Assembly (NCBI GenBank): GCA_002104935.1
Contig: MCGT01000009.1
Span: 372,001 to 436,000, forward strand
Length of the DNA stretch: 64,000 nucleotides
Direction: 5' to 3'
Origin: Hesseltinella vesiculosa
Lineage: Eukaryota > Mucoromycota > Mucoromycetes > Mucorales > Cunninghamellaceae
Below, piece after piece: positions 1 through 10,356 of this stretch (its first letter is position 1; each line of letters starts with the position of its first letter). Both the position numbers and the translations under genes were made by a program. The notes under the pieces are model-generated. The model was not told the origin of the DNA. It searched no databases and worked only from the letters and a program-made list of their open reading frames with translations.

Positions 1-258
1 ACGCTAGGACTGGATCCTCCGCAAGAAATCAAGGCGCTCCTAACCACAACGGCCAAAGGAAAAAGACAGAACGAATGTTTATTTTTCGGTACCAATGTCA
101 TTTGAAAATAGGATCATAATAAAATTGATATCCAACATGCTCGCAGCAACCGTTTTTTGGTCTCCTCTTTGATTGCATGGTGCCACTGGCCAGCGTTTGT
201 GTGACATGAACAGATTTGAAAAAAAGACACACGGGATTGTTTTATTGAGGCTGGCTGG

Positions 259-3067
259 TTAGACATCGCCAATCTCTAGCACCCGGTACATACAGTTGCT
301 GGCTGCCACAGACATGATTCGGCGACCTTTGCGCCCATTGGTGCCCATGATGGTTTGCTTCATACTTTGTAGTTCAATATACCGCAGGATCACATCCGTC
401 TAAGAAGAGCAAGGTCATCAACAGAAGTGAGCCTTGGCTATTTTTTTTTTATGGGAGGAGTTACCATGCCAGGGTAAGGATCGACCGCTTGCCATTCGTC
501 CAAGGAGGGATAATCCAGATCGTCAAAGGGCAAGGTCAGAAGATAGGCGTGGTCTTGTTGAGGGTCGGCGTCCTCGAATTGCACTAGCAAACCAAGCTCC
601 AGCTCGTCAAAATACTCCATGTCTGTCACTTTCCATCCAGACTCCATCTGGATCAAAGCAAAGCCCAAGTTGACCTTGTCCAAACACATTCGTTTCCAGT
701 CACAGCGCATCAAAATACCTGGGAATGCGAAGCGTCAAGATTTTCTTTCTCGTTCTGTTTCCTTGTATTAACTTACAAAGAGACTCATCTTGCTTAATGA
801 AACAATAGTATTGATGGATGGTGTCCTAAACAACAAAAAACATGAGCGGTCTTTGATTCTCCTGGAGTCGATGCCTTGCCTTTGACTCCAAACAAAACGA
901 GGCTACCGGTCGTCCAGACACCGGGAATTCAAAAGGCACCAGGGTCTCATGCACAGGCTGGACTTGTTTGATCACAGTCAGGAGCGAGTTGTCTAATAGG
1001 TCACGGCACGCCACCTGGACTTCTTCAAATCCACACAAGATGGATGGTTCCTGCCCTAAAAAGCCCAGGAAAAAAAAGTCAGCCAAGAAAAAAAAGGCGA
1101 CCTTGTTTACCTGTGGTGGGCTCGGCGTCGTGGGGTACAAAAAATGCAGCCAGGCTATCTTCTGTAAAGTCGTTCATGAGGTAATCCGACAATTGCCTTG
1201 GATCTTTGTAAACTGGGCCGGGATTGTCGTTTTGGTAGTCGGGTGGATTTTTGTCCGTCAGCCGCTGGATCACTAAAAGTGGTAAAGGAGAATAAGACAG
1301 ACACATCTGACAACCTAGCCTTGAGCTCCACTGCGGTTTACCTTTGGCAACCCACTGGATGAATTCTTCAAAGCGTTTGGAGACCACGCCGATGCTGAGA
1401 AGAAGTTTTTGCAGCGAAGATAGCATGAATTGTACACTTTGGACGGCCCGCTGGATCGTGTCCATGCTCAGCAAATCTCCCCAGCGCTGTTTCCTAGACG
1501 CCATAAGAATAACCATTAAAAAATAAGTATGAGATCAAGTATGGGGTTGTTCAAGCACAGACCATTGTGCGTAGCCTTTGAGTTTGCTGAGCTGGAGCAG
1601 CAGCAGGGTACAGGGCGGCTGCAGAAACTCGATGATGATGCGTTGCATAGCGGCGTAGCTGTGAGTCGATCGCGATTCCCATCGTTTAGCTTGCTGCAAT
1701 GTCAGCTGGTTTGTAAAGTAATCGTGGGTTTCGCCGGTGATGTTGCCTGTGGCCAGCAATCCAAGCAATTCCACATGCGGGAGAGGCACAGTGTCGCCTA
1801 CAAAGAGAAAAAAAATGAATGGCCGCCGGCTTCCTCATTGGTTCATTTACTGTTTTCATCCTGCTGGAGGGCGGCAATACGCAATGCGCTGTTGTGAGCG
1901 AGCGAGAAGACGACTTGGTGGTGGCTGCAGAGGGTGGCGATGCATTGCTGGATGTAGGCCAGTAAATAGTCGACTTTGTTGTGGATTTCGGCCATTTGAC
2001 ACACCTGGCGGTTCTTTTGCTTGCAAGGGCGACTGTCCAGCACGACAAGCTTCGACGCGACCGTTTGCTTGGAGATGGGCATCTGCATGACGGCTTGGAT
2101 GCTGGTCAAATCTTTTGTAACATCGATGGATGTGATTGTTGCGCCGAGTTTATCAAAGCCGTCGGTGGTTGCACAGGGAACTGTGCCAATATAATAGGAG
2201 CCATTCACACTACAAAAAAAAGGAGGGAGCGTCGGCGCTGCGTGTCTATTTGATTTAGCAGCATCAAAAAACGCGATTTACCAAAAGTGAATTCTGCCAC
2301 GCCGATCGCCAATCAGCATCAGTGACGGTTTGTCTTTGGAAGGGTATGGTTCCTGTGGCAAGGTGCTTTGTATCGGACGTCGTCCGGGCTCAGGTCTAGG
2401 CAAAGAAAGGAACAGACGTCAGCGGCTGCGTAAAAAAAAAAAAAATGACGCGAGGCATTTTTACAGAGGTGCTGGTGGAGGTGTGGTGGAAAGTCTTGGC
2501 AAGTACTGCTCCATATCAAAGGCGTGGGGATCAAAGGCTTTCTGCAGCGAATGAAGAAAAGGCAAGTGGCCATGATGCGTTGCGTCAGTAAAATAGAGGT
2601 AAAAAAAAAAGTTGTCATTTACCACAGAGTTTTCCAGGTGTTCAGGGATATAATCAATCCATCGAATGCATGTGATGGCTGCACGGGAAGGCTCTGGGAT
2701 ATCAAACAAGGGCCAGGTTTTTTCGGCTTGAGGCGTGGGCAGGCGGGTATCGACAAGGTGAACGGCACCTTGTTCACAGCCAAAAGCAAATTGCTGTCCT
2801 AAATGAAGCAAGGCGGGATGAGATCAGCAGTAAACATTGCAGATCTTTACCATTGGGGTGCCAGCTGATGCAATGGATAGGTGATTTCCAGCTGGGCTGC
2901 GTCCAGATGGTGGTGATGCCCATGCGACAGAGGCTCAGCGAATCATCGTCAAACAGCAAGACACACAAGTCATTGGCAGGGCTCCAATGAATCGAGCGGA
3001 TCACTCGAGGGTATATAGTCTGATCGTACTGTGGAAATGCATCAGGCTGAGGATCTGACGGGAACAT
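259..3067 (-). CDS. APC4: Anaphase-promoting complex subunit 4 (APC4)
   Basis: Scaffold subunit of the anaphase-promoting complex, the nuclear ubiquitin ligase that drives chromosome separation and mitotic exit. The N-terminal exons give WD40-like blades (IHWSPANDLC, IHCISWHPNG, then FGCEQGAVHLVDTR), a further blade LIGDRRGRIHFW lies near 2280-2310, and a long helical part follows between about 2200 and 1080, the order seen in APC4. The protein ends in RVLEIGDV with TAA at 259-261. About ten short introns interrupt it; the first (donor at 2850, acceptor before QQFAFG) joins in phase. The start at 3067 lies 66 bp beyond the POP5 stop on the same strand. An extra upstream coding exon is not excluded, because many APC4 proteins have a few more residues before the first blade. 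The family call is firm; inner exon borders were not all resolved. Confidence 0.82.
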
Positions 3068-3133
3068 AAAAAACAGTCAGTTAAAAAACGGAAGAAGAAA
3101 TAGACAGTTATTTTTTATTTTTATTGGTAAAGG

Positions 3134-3746
3134 CTAGGCAATGGCGTTGATGAGGGCTGTGGATTTTTGAATTTTCTCGATGACGCCAAGCACTTTGCCC
3201 TGTTTTTCCACTCTGTCTTGCTCTTCTAGGTACAGTCTTTGATCACGCTCAATAGCGTATTTTTGAATATGAATCAAGGTGCCTGTTTGAAGAAAAGCGT
3301 CAGCCTGAAAATGACTTTTTTGGTAGATTTTTTTTTTACCAGACGATTGCAAGCAGCGAAAATGACAAGCAGCCGAGCCCACTTTTTTGATAAAAAACAG
3401 GCTAGAAAGCACCATATCCACAGGGTCTCTCGGTGCACGCAGGATGCCTGTCCTTGTATCTGGATTGAACCATTTCACTTCCAGCATTGATAAAAAAAAA
3501 AAAACAAAGATCGTTATGTCAAGGGTATTCTTTATGGTGACATGTTGCCTTACGCTGTAATGATTTCAAGATGCCACTTCCAAAGTCGCCGTAGGTAGTG
3601 GCCATCGCAGCCCGCATGGCATGGACAATATCGGCATCGCTGACATCGAGGGGTATCTTGGAATCAGTAGGCGTGTTGGTTTGTGATGAGATGACAGGAT
3701 CCTGTTCTAATTCAAACAGGATCCACCGATGCTTGAAACGGACCAT
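3134..3746 (-). CDS. POP5: Ribonuclease P/MRP subunit POP5
   Basis: Protein subunit shared by RNase P (tRNA 5' maturation) and RNase MRP (rRNA processing), acting in nucleus and nucleolus. The start MVRFKHRWILFELE is the typical POP5 opening. It is followed by GDFGSGILKSLQ, KWFNPDTRTGILR, an LSSLFFI strand and GTLIHIQKYAI, all in family order. Three exons fit: 3746-3554, an acceptor in GGAAG just after 3487 giving L-K-W-F, and a second intron from the GT after QSSG to the CAG before GTLIH; all join in phase. The second intron begins with a long A run. The acceptor of intron 1 is GAAG rather than the usual CAG/TAG, so that border is less sure. The protein is about 140 residues, the normal POP5 size. 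It sits between THR1 and APC4 on the same strand. Confidence 0.85.
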
Positions 3747-3868
3747 GGATCAATTCGATGAAGGAATGTACAGGGGAAAAGAAAAAAAAAAAAAAAAAAA
3801 AAGGAAAAAGACGTTGAGGGGAGGTTTTTTTTTCTGCGCCGCTCAGGCAGACGCTCATCTTCTTCTCT

Positions 3869-5035
3869 TTATTCTATAGGGTGTTCTTCAAACGTGGCAC
3901 CATCCTCTACTAACTCCAAGACTTTGTAAAAGCTATCTTGAATGCCGTGCTTCTTGAACAAGTCTTGCACAGCCGCGGCAATGGTATCAAAGTTGTGCGT
4001 GGCCAAGGCCAGGATCGTGGGCCCCGCGCCTGACAGACAGATGCCTAGCAACCCATCATATTTATCCAGCGTGATGGACGACAAGATTTCAGGCAAGCCA
4101 GGAATCTACGGCCACAGAAGATCAGTCACTCCATCGCTCCTTTCATCTCTCTTCCGGTACGCTTACCAAGGTTTTTCGGTAGGGCTGATGCACCTTGTCT
4201 TGCATGGCATTGTAGATCAAGTCAGGGTTTAGTGGTGATTGGCCAACAGCAGAGGTTAGCACAGACAAGCGTTGGAAGTTGAAGATCTACATTAGACAAA
4301 GCGTCAGCCATGGCAGGCTACGGGCTTTCTTCTTACCATGTCTTGGCGGTCAAAGGTGGTAGGGACAACGGCACGGGCTTCGACGGTGGCAACCTTGAAT
4401 TGAGGTACAATGGCAATACATTTGATGTCCTTGTTCCAGTTCAGGCGGATGTGATGGGCAATGCCGACAGGAGGTTGGGGGGACACCTTGTTGGGGATCA
4501 CGTCCAAGAAGGATTCGGATTCAGGGATGCCCTTCATGTCTTCCGGCGACAGTTCACGTAGATAAGAGGCCACAAAGCCACCAATCAACGCAGCAGCAAC
4601 GTTGTCGGGGTGGCGTTCGATCATCAGTGAGTAGTCGAGCAGGCGTTCCTTGGGCAAGTGCAGCTGGCCGAGAGCGTCACCCAGAAGAATCCCCGCGACC
4701 ACAGCCGCGCCCGAAGAACCCAGGCCGCGGCCAAGAGGGATGGGATTGTCGACATGGATCTTGAGAGGCGAGGGCAATTGTTGAATGCCATTGGCAGAAA
4801 GAACGTAGAGAGCGGCCTTGGTGATCAAGTTGTGCTCTGGCGTAAGTGGAACATCCGTGGCTCCTTCACCAGCATAAGTCATTTCAAACAGTTTGTCTGT
4901 GGCTCCTTCTCCCACATGCACATCCAGCTTCAAGTACATGGACAGCGACATGCCCAAGGTATCATAGCCAGGCCCAATGTTGGCTGACGAGCAAGGGACG
5001 CGGATCGTAAAGTGACGTTGTGACGAGGTGGCCAT
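3869..5035 (-). CDS. THR1: Homoserine kinase (threonine biosynthesis)
   Basis: GHMP-family kinase that phosphorylates homoserine with ATP, the penultimate step of threonine synthesis in the cytosol. Exons 5035-4337, 4286-4167 and 4105-3869 join exactly in phase to 351 residues, the usual length for fungal Thr1. The N-terminus has VPCSSANIGPGYDTLG, the classic GHMP phosphate-binding loop follows as PLGRGLGSSGAAV, and the C-terminal exon has LLGICLSGAGPTILALA, the third GHMP motif. Both introns have standard GTAAG donors and TAG acceptors. The ATG at 5035 (MATSSQRHFTIRV) is the first in frame. No disabling change is seen, so it should be functional. The only realistic alternative is another GHMP kinase, but the motif wording fits homoserine kinase best. 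Confidence 0.93.
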
Positions 5036-5416
5036 GGCTAAGCAAAACTAGATCTAGATCAACTGAAAATAAGACAGAAAGGGAGAGAGAGAGAGATCAA
5101 AAGAAAAGGAAGTATACAACAAGCTTTGTTTTTTAAAATGTCTAACAGATGCCTTTCCGCAAATATTAAGGAAGCTTGGTGGAATGGAACAAAGGGAATG
5201 AAAGAGGGCGCAAAAAAAAAAAAAAAGACTTTTTGACAAGTTTGGCTGGTGTGACTCATTGACACTCTATCCAAGGCGTTCAGCCAATCAACGTCCACTC
5301 CTGCATTGACGGATCAACCCTCCTCTTAAACCTTTTTGATCTCCATCCACCCATTCTAGGTTTCCCTCGTGGTTGCAAAATGAAGGCATTTATTCAGACC
5401 AAGGGTATCAGGGGTA

Positions 5417-6640
5417 TTACTTGGTGTGCTGGGAAACCATCCAAGAGGTTGCACAGCCAGCACCAAATGCTTGAATGGGGCCAGCAGGAGTGTCCAGCCG
5501 CAAAGGATCTTGCACAACGGGCTCAGAGGAGGTGCAATTGCCATGCTCATTCCATCCCCAAGCAATGACCGCCTCTTTATCGGGTCCCTCAGCCAATTGG
5601 ACCTTGGCCAGCGTATGCTCCGATCCACAGCACACTTCCAGCACACGGAAAGTCGGTTGCGCAGGCGAGGTCTGCAGCTGTCCGTGGTCGTTGCGGCCCC
5701 ACATGAGTAGACCATGGTTGTCCAGCAGCACAGCACTGTGGTGCCAGCCTGCGGCAATGCTGACAATACGCGGCTGGGGTGGCTGCTGGGCTGGAGGCTC
5801 TGTCGTGAAGAGGAGTAGCTTAAAGGTGGATGGGGCGGTGGGCGCAGGGGCTGTGGGCTTGGCGATCAAAGGAAAAAGGGGGTGGTCGGGAAGGGTGAGC
5901 TGACCATATTTGTTGGAGCCAGCGGCCCAGAGCTGCTGAGAGTGCTGTGAGGTTTGGCGGCCGAGGAAGAGGCTGTGCAGATGACCGCAAGCGATTTGAT
6001 GGATAGGCGACGGCAAGGGAAGCAACGTGGGGGGCAGTTTGCTGGCACTTGTTCCTGGCAGACCAAGCTGTCCATACTTGTTCCAGCCCCATCCATAGAC
6101 TGTGCCGTTGGCGGCTAGTGCCAGGCAATGGCGCCAGCCGATAGCCACCTGGACGAAGCCTTCAGACAATCCTGGTAGTGGCACCGGCGACAGCATGTCC
6201 GTCTTGGCGACACAGGCTAGCTCACCAAACTGCGAGCTGCCCACGCCAAAGACAGCGCCATTATCGGCGCAGAGCAAGGTCGTAGCCCATCCGCAAGCCA
6301 CGTCGGTCCATGTGTGTTCCGGCCAGAGCTCGCGATAAACTGTCCAAGGGCGAGGGTCGGTCGGGGAGGTCGATCCGGCAGCATGGCCTTCAGCAGTATC
6401 GGCCTTTTCCCATTGCTTTTGTTGAGCAAGGCCAAGTTGCGATGATCCTGTCACAAAGACTCGTCCACATGTCGTCAAGATGGCCGAATGGTTGCCACCG
6501 CCAGCGATTTTCTGAATGCCAACATCCGAAGGAAGCCCAATCGCGAGCTGTGGGGTGCTGCAATCGTCTGTGTGCCCTATGCCTAGCTGTCCTCCTCCAT
6601 TGGATCCAAATGCGTACACAAATGTCTTTGCTGAAGCCAT
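5417..6640 (-). CDS. RCC1-repeat protein, ATS1-like
   Basis: Single-exon gene of 407 residues made almost entirely of RCC1-type beta-propeller repeats. Repeat signatures are visible at VYAFGSNGGGQLGIGH, VFVTGSSQLG, VFGVGSSQFGELA, VYGWGWNKYGQLG, WAAGSNKYGQLTL, LLMWGRNDHGQLQ and VIAWGWNEHGNC, giving about seven blades. The opening resembles yeast Ats1, a tubulin-related RCC1 protein also linked to tRNA wobble-uridine modification; that link is by resemblance only. RCC1 repeats often bind partner proteins or act as exchange factors, but no GTPase partner can be inferred here. The lack of introns contrasts with the intron-rich neighbours. The ATG at 6640 is used because the first blade begins directly after it. 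Confidence 0.8.
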   Translation of the reverse strand: MASAKTFVYAFGSNGGGQLGIGHTDDCSTPQLAIGLPSDVGIQKIAGGGNHSAILTTCGRVFVTGSSQLGLAQQKQWEKADTAEGHAAGSTSPTDPRPWTVYRELWPEHTWTDVACGWATTLLCADNGAVFGVGSSQFGELACVAKTDMLSPVPLPGLSEGFVQVAIGWRHCLALAANGTVYGWGWNKYGQLGLPGTSASKLPPTLLPLPSPIHQIACGHLHSLFLGRQTSQHSQQLWAAGSNKYGQLTLPDHPLFPLIAKPTAPAPTAPSTFKLLLFTTEPPAQQPPQPRIVSIAAGWHHSAVLLDNHGLLMWGRNDHGQLQTSPAQPTFRVLEVCCGSEHTLAKVQLAEGPDKEAVIAWGWNEHGNCTSSEPVVQDPLRLDTPAGPIQAFGAGCATSWMVSQHTK

Positions 6641-7610
6641 TGGCTATGTATAATTATATAAACTGCAAAAGAGGGGACGAGAATAAAAAGTTGTTTTTTT
6701 TTTTAAAAAAAAAAAAAAAAAGAGCGTGCCTGTGTTTGCCCTTAACGATTTTGCACCTGCGGTTTTGGGTCGTTGCGACGTCAGGTTGCATATGTCCTTC
6801 AGGTGTTAGCTCTTTGTCCAAGACATGTTTACAAGTATCACTTCACACAGCCACCTTCTCTTTGCACAACTTGCGGAAGAGGTAGAATTATTTTGCGCGG
6901 CAATGCGCCTCAAACTGGCCATCGTTTACTGGTTTTTCTTTTTTTTTTTTTTTTCGCTGGGGAGATCCCGAGGCTTGAAAGCAGCAACATGCTGGCTAGA
7001 CAAACTTTGATCCAGCGTCTTGCGTGTTTCCAACATCAACATCACTCACGCTCTATTGTACCACGCCGTTGATCCGATTCCTCAAAGGCGCCATGCAGCA
7101 CTTGCTTCCTTTTCACGCTGGTTAATTTTTGCCCCAAGTCGGGCGAAAAAAGTCAGTGGCAATGGATTGCTCGAAATTTTGCAGCCGAACACACGACAAA
7201 AAGTGGACATCTGGGAGAGCGTCTCTGTCTCAAACATGCGAGGACCGGCCATGCGCAGCAAAAATAAAAAAGAAAGAGAAAGCGCGACCATGGCAGAGTT
7301 TGGCCCATCAGTTTGACCACGAAAACTATGTACCGGTTTGAAAAGTGCAAAGACACTTGGCAATAGACAAACCATATTCGTTTGTCATCGAGATGGTGTA
7401 TGGAATTTGCGCGAAGATGAGAGAAGCCTATCCTTTTTTTTAGGGCCGACTCCCTCCGCTGACAAATTCTTTCAGCGGGTAAATTATTGAGCATCCCATC
7501 GCCACCCAGCCAAAATTTGACGGTATTTAATCCGCGCTGTTTTTTGTTTCCACCTTTCTTTCTTCCCATTTTTCCAACACATTTTACTTTATCTTACAGT
7601 ATTTTCAGCC
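6641..7610. other. Divergent intergenic region
   Basis: About 970 bp between two divergently transcribed genes. It has homopolymer runs (T/A near 6690-6720 and T near 6940-6955) and no convincing coding exon on either strand. The last 100 bp before the oxidoreductase gene are rich in C and T (around 7540-7605), typical of fungal promoters and leaders. It presumably holds both promoters; no specific operator was recognised. Confidence 0.5.
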
Positions 7611-8579
7611 ATGAGTCAAACACAACCATCACCACTGCATGCCATTGTTGGCATTACTGGGAATCAGGCCGGCGCAACAGCCCAGCACCTGCTAGCGAAT
7701 GGTGCACGTGTGCGAGGCATCTCGCGCAACCCGGCCAAAGCCACTGCCTGGAAAGAAGCTGAAGAACTGGTCCCCGGCAGCTTGGACGATGCTGCATCCC
7801 TAGTGGAAGCTCTGAAGGGAGCCGACAGTGTGTTTTTTGCCACGCCTATGATGCTTGATGACGTTCGTGAAATAGATGGCAAACGTCTTTTTTCGCCCAG
7901 ACTCACCTTTTTTTTTTCTTTGACAGGCTGAGATCCAGATGGGCAAGAACGTGGTGGATGCGGCCCTACAGAATGGGGTGCGTCATTTGGTGTTTGCCTC
8001 GGTTGGCATCGTCGAGCAGTCGCGTGTGGTGCCACATTGGAACACCAAGTACGAGATCGAGCAATACATTCGAGCTAGCGGTATCCCATTTACGATCGTA
8101 CGACCTGGTCTCTTCATGGATAACTACCTGCCTACTGGTATCTTCCCACCCAATGGTGCCAAGATGATTGGCATGCTGGAGCCCGAGACAAAGGCCCAGC
8201 TTGTGAACGTGGACGACATCGGTTATGTGGTGTCAGAGATCTTGCAGAACCGAGACAGATATCTAAGCCAGACCATCGAGTTGGCAAGCGATTATCTCAA
8301 TGGTAGTGAAATGGCTCAGATCCGTGCCAAGGTGCTGAAGCTTGACGAGCCTGGCACATATGCAAGTAAGTCTCTCGGCGTGGGGGGGGGGTTCGCTCAA
8401 TTGAAGTTGTTACTCATTCCCACGCTTTCTTTCTCTTACCAGGCATTGATATCACGAAAGAATTCATCCAGGAGATGGTTGACTTTATTAGCACTCACGA
8501 TTACGAGGCTGATATCCCCAAACTCAAAAAGGAATTCCCAAAATTGCGCACTTGGGAACAGTTTGTTGCGAGCCTATAA
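7611..8579 (+). CDS. NmrA-like NAD(P)-binding oxidoreductase
   Basis: Atypical short-chain dehydrogenase of the NmrA/quinone-oxidoreductase type. A dinucleotide-binding opening AIVGITGNQAGATAQHLL (a GxxGxxG variant) comes near the N-terminus. Then come RVRGISRNPAKA, GADSVFFATPM, KNVVDAALQNGVRHLVFAS, the substrate-pocket stretch IPFTIVRPGLFMDNY and LVNVDDIGYVVSEIL. Exons 7611-7862, 7927-8365 and 8443-8579 join to 275 residues. The first donor would be GTTCGT, unusual but also used in the RING gene at 48717-50825; no canonical donor keeps the frame. The protein may be a redox sensor or a reductase of an unknown small substrate; the family does not settle this. An AATAAA lies at 8651-8656. Confidence 0.8.
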
Positions 8580-8650
8580 ACAACAAAGCATTTAAAACAA
8601 GGGACACGATATTTCATTGGACACAGTTTTTTATTTTGTGTATTTTTTTT

Positions 8651-8656
8651 AATAAA
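8651..8656 (+). promoter_or_regulatory. Polyadenylation signal
   Basis: AATAAA 71 bp after the stop of the NmrA-like gene, in AT-rich DNA, the expected place for its poly(A) signal. Confidence 0.5.
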
Positions 8657-8744
8657 GGGTTTGAAAGGAGAAAGTGGATAGAGATGCAAAGCAACAGGAA
8701 TTTTTTTGGTGTGTGCAAAAAAAAAAAAAAAAAAGAGGCGGGGT

Positions 8745-10070
8745 TTATTTCTTTTCATCCAATTTGAGATGGCCAAAGGAGGTCTCCAGGACTTCAGGAG
8801 GAGGAGCAGAAGAATGGTGATGGTGAGGCTGCTTATGAGCAAAAGCGTGGCAAGGACCAAAAGGGTGCTGCATAAAAGGAGGCGGGTGGTGGTGGTGGCC
8901 ATGGCGGTGCGCCTTGGCAGCTTGCTTCCAAAACTTGCGCTCATACTTCGGTTGGTTCATCATCTTGGCAAGATGCTTGTTCAAGCGGTCCTCATCACTG
9001 GACGTGCTGGAGCTGGAAGAGGACGAAGAGGATGACGAGCTTGGGGACAGGGATCGACCACGGCGGTGATGGCGACCACGGCGGCCGTGGCAGTGGCCAC
9101 GGTGGTGGTGGTCAGCACTCGGCTGGTCAAAGGCTTCGCGCATGGCATGCTTGCATTTGTCGGCAATGTGCTGGTAGAATTGGGCACCTAAGGCAGCAAA
9201 AGGTGGAGGCACAGCGGTGGAGGAGGAGGGCTCATAGGAAGGGCCCGCGGGAGGGGCGGGAGGGGCTGGAGGGGCTGGCACATGATGAGGATGGTGGTGG
9301 CGGTGGTGGCGGTGGTGACGTCCATGATCCCAAGGAAAGAAGGGTGGTGGCATAGGAGGAGCAGGCGCGGCACTGGTAGCTGGACCGCGATCACGGCCGC
9401 AGCGGCCACGACGGCCAGAACCGTGTTGCATAATGTAGCCTAGGATGTCCTGCGGCAAGGCGTCGAAAAAGGCACGACGGGCATGTTTGGGATGGCAGGA
9501 GCCAGAGGTCGAGGGTGGCGAATACGTCGTGAGCCACTGATCGACAGACGACAGGATCTCAGGGCTGGGGTTGGTTACATAGGTGTTGCAGAAGCGCGCC
9601 ATGAAGATACCGAGGTGAGGGTGGGTTTGGATCTGGGCAACATGCGAATCCATCAGCTGGCCAAGCTGTTCATACATCGAGGCGTAGCTGGGAGAAGAGG
9701 GGTCGGTCGCAGTGGCCGTGGCATCAGCCGTGTTGTTTTTTTCAGTCACAGGAACGTCGATGTGTTCCGGGGCAAACACCCATTCCATCACCGAGGCATC
9801 GATCGCATCGACATAGTAAAGGCGCACGACGGAAGGACGGGTGGTGAGCAAGGCATCGAAATCAGAGGCACTGGTCACTTTGTGCGTCTGCTGCTGGTCA
9901 TCCAGATAGTACAAGGCCATTTCCCCCGAGGCTTTTTCCGACACAGGCACGGTTTCGTCGAGCAGAATGGAGAAATCCGTCCAGGAGCAGCTGGCAGCAT
10001 CCAGCACCAAGCGGTAGTCGGTGTTTTGATGCGTGACAATAAAAGTAATTGTATTCAACAGGCTAGACAT
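8745..10070 (-). CDS. PB1-like protein with His/Ser-rich tail
   Basis: Single-exon gene of 441 residues, convergent with the NmrA-like gene. Residues 1-90 look like a PB1 fold: strands TITFIVTHQNTDYRLVLD, then MALYYLDDQQQTHKVTSASD and FDALL, ending VVRLYYVDA, the pattern of the acidic OPCA segment. The middle (about 120-215) is ordinary globular sequence. The second half is low-complexity: histidine clusters near residues 245-265, proline-rich repeats, a run of serines around residue 355, then more His/Pro. PB1 domains mediate hetero-dimerisation in signalling and autophagy adaptors; the tail could bind metal or drive condensate formation, which is inference. No ZZ, UBA or kinase domain accompanies it. 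A TATATA-like sequence (10130-10136) lies about 60 bp upstream of the ATG. Confidence 0.65.
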   Translation of the reverse strand: MSSLLNTITFIVTHQNTDYRLVLDAASCSWTDFSILLDETVPVSEKASGEMALYYLDDQQQTHKVTSASDFDALLTTRPSVVRLYYVDAIDASVMEWVFAPEHIDVPVTEKNNTADATATATDPSSPSYASMYEQLGQLMDSHVAQIQTHPHLGIFMARFCNTYVTNPSPEILSSVDQWLTTYSPPSTSGSCHPKHARRAFFDALPQDILGYIMQHGSGRRGRCGRDRGPATSAAPAPPMPPPFFPWDHGRHHRHHRHHHPHHVPAPPAPPAPPAGPSYEPSSSTAVPPPFAALGAQFYQHIADKCKHAMREAFDQPSADHHHRGHCHGRRGRHHRRGRSLSPSSSSSSSSSSSSTSSDEDRLNKHLAKMMNQPKYERKFWKQAAKAHRHGHHHHPPPFMQHPFGPCHAFAHKQPHHHHSSAPPPEVLETSFGHLKLDEKK

Positions 10071-10356
10071 GTTAAGAAAGCTTGAATTTGTTAATGAAGC
10101 TCTAAAAAAAAGGACGGATGAGTGCAGTTTATATACTTTTTATTTTTTTTATTTTCTTGGCATGGCCAAGTGTTTCTTTCCTAACCACTGCGCCAACAAC
10201 ATTCCTGCAGGATCTATCCGTGTTTCCGCCTTTTGAGCCAATCATGATCCACCGTTGGGCCGCGCAAAATCTGTTAGGTAGTTTGCCGAGCTTCCCCACC
10301 CGCGGTTTCTGGTCCAGCTTTTTTTATTTTAATATAATGCCGAGTCTGTACAGGTT

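Noticed and set aside
9032..10085. Plus-strand Gly/Arg-rich open frames opposite the PB1-like gene
   Set aside because: Complement of His/Pro/Ser-rich codons; no start context or family match.
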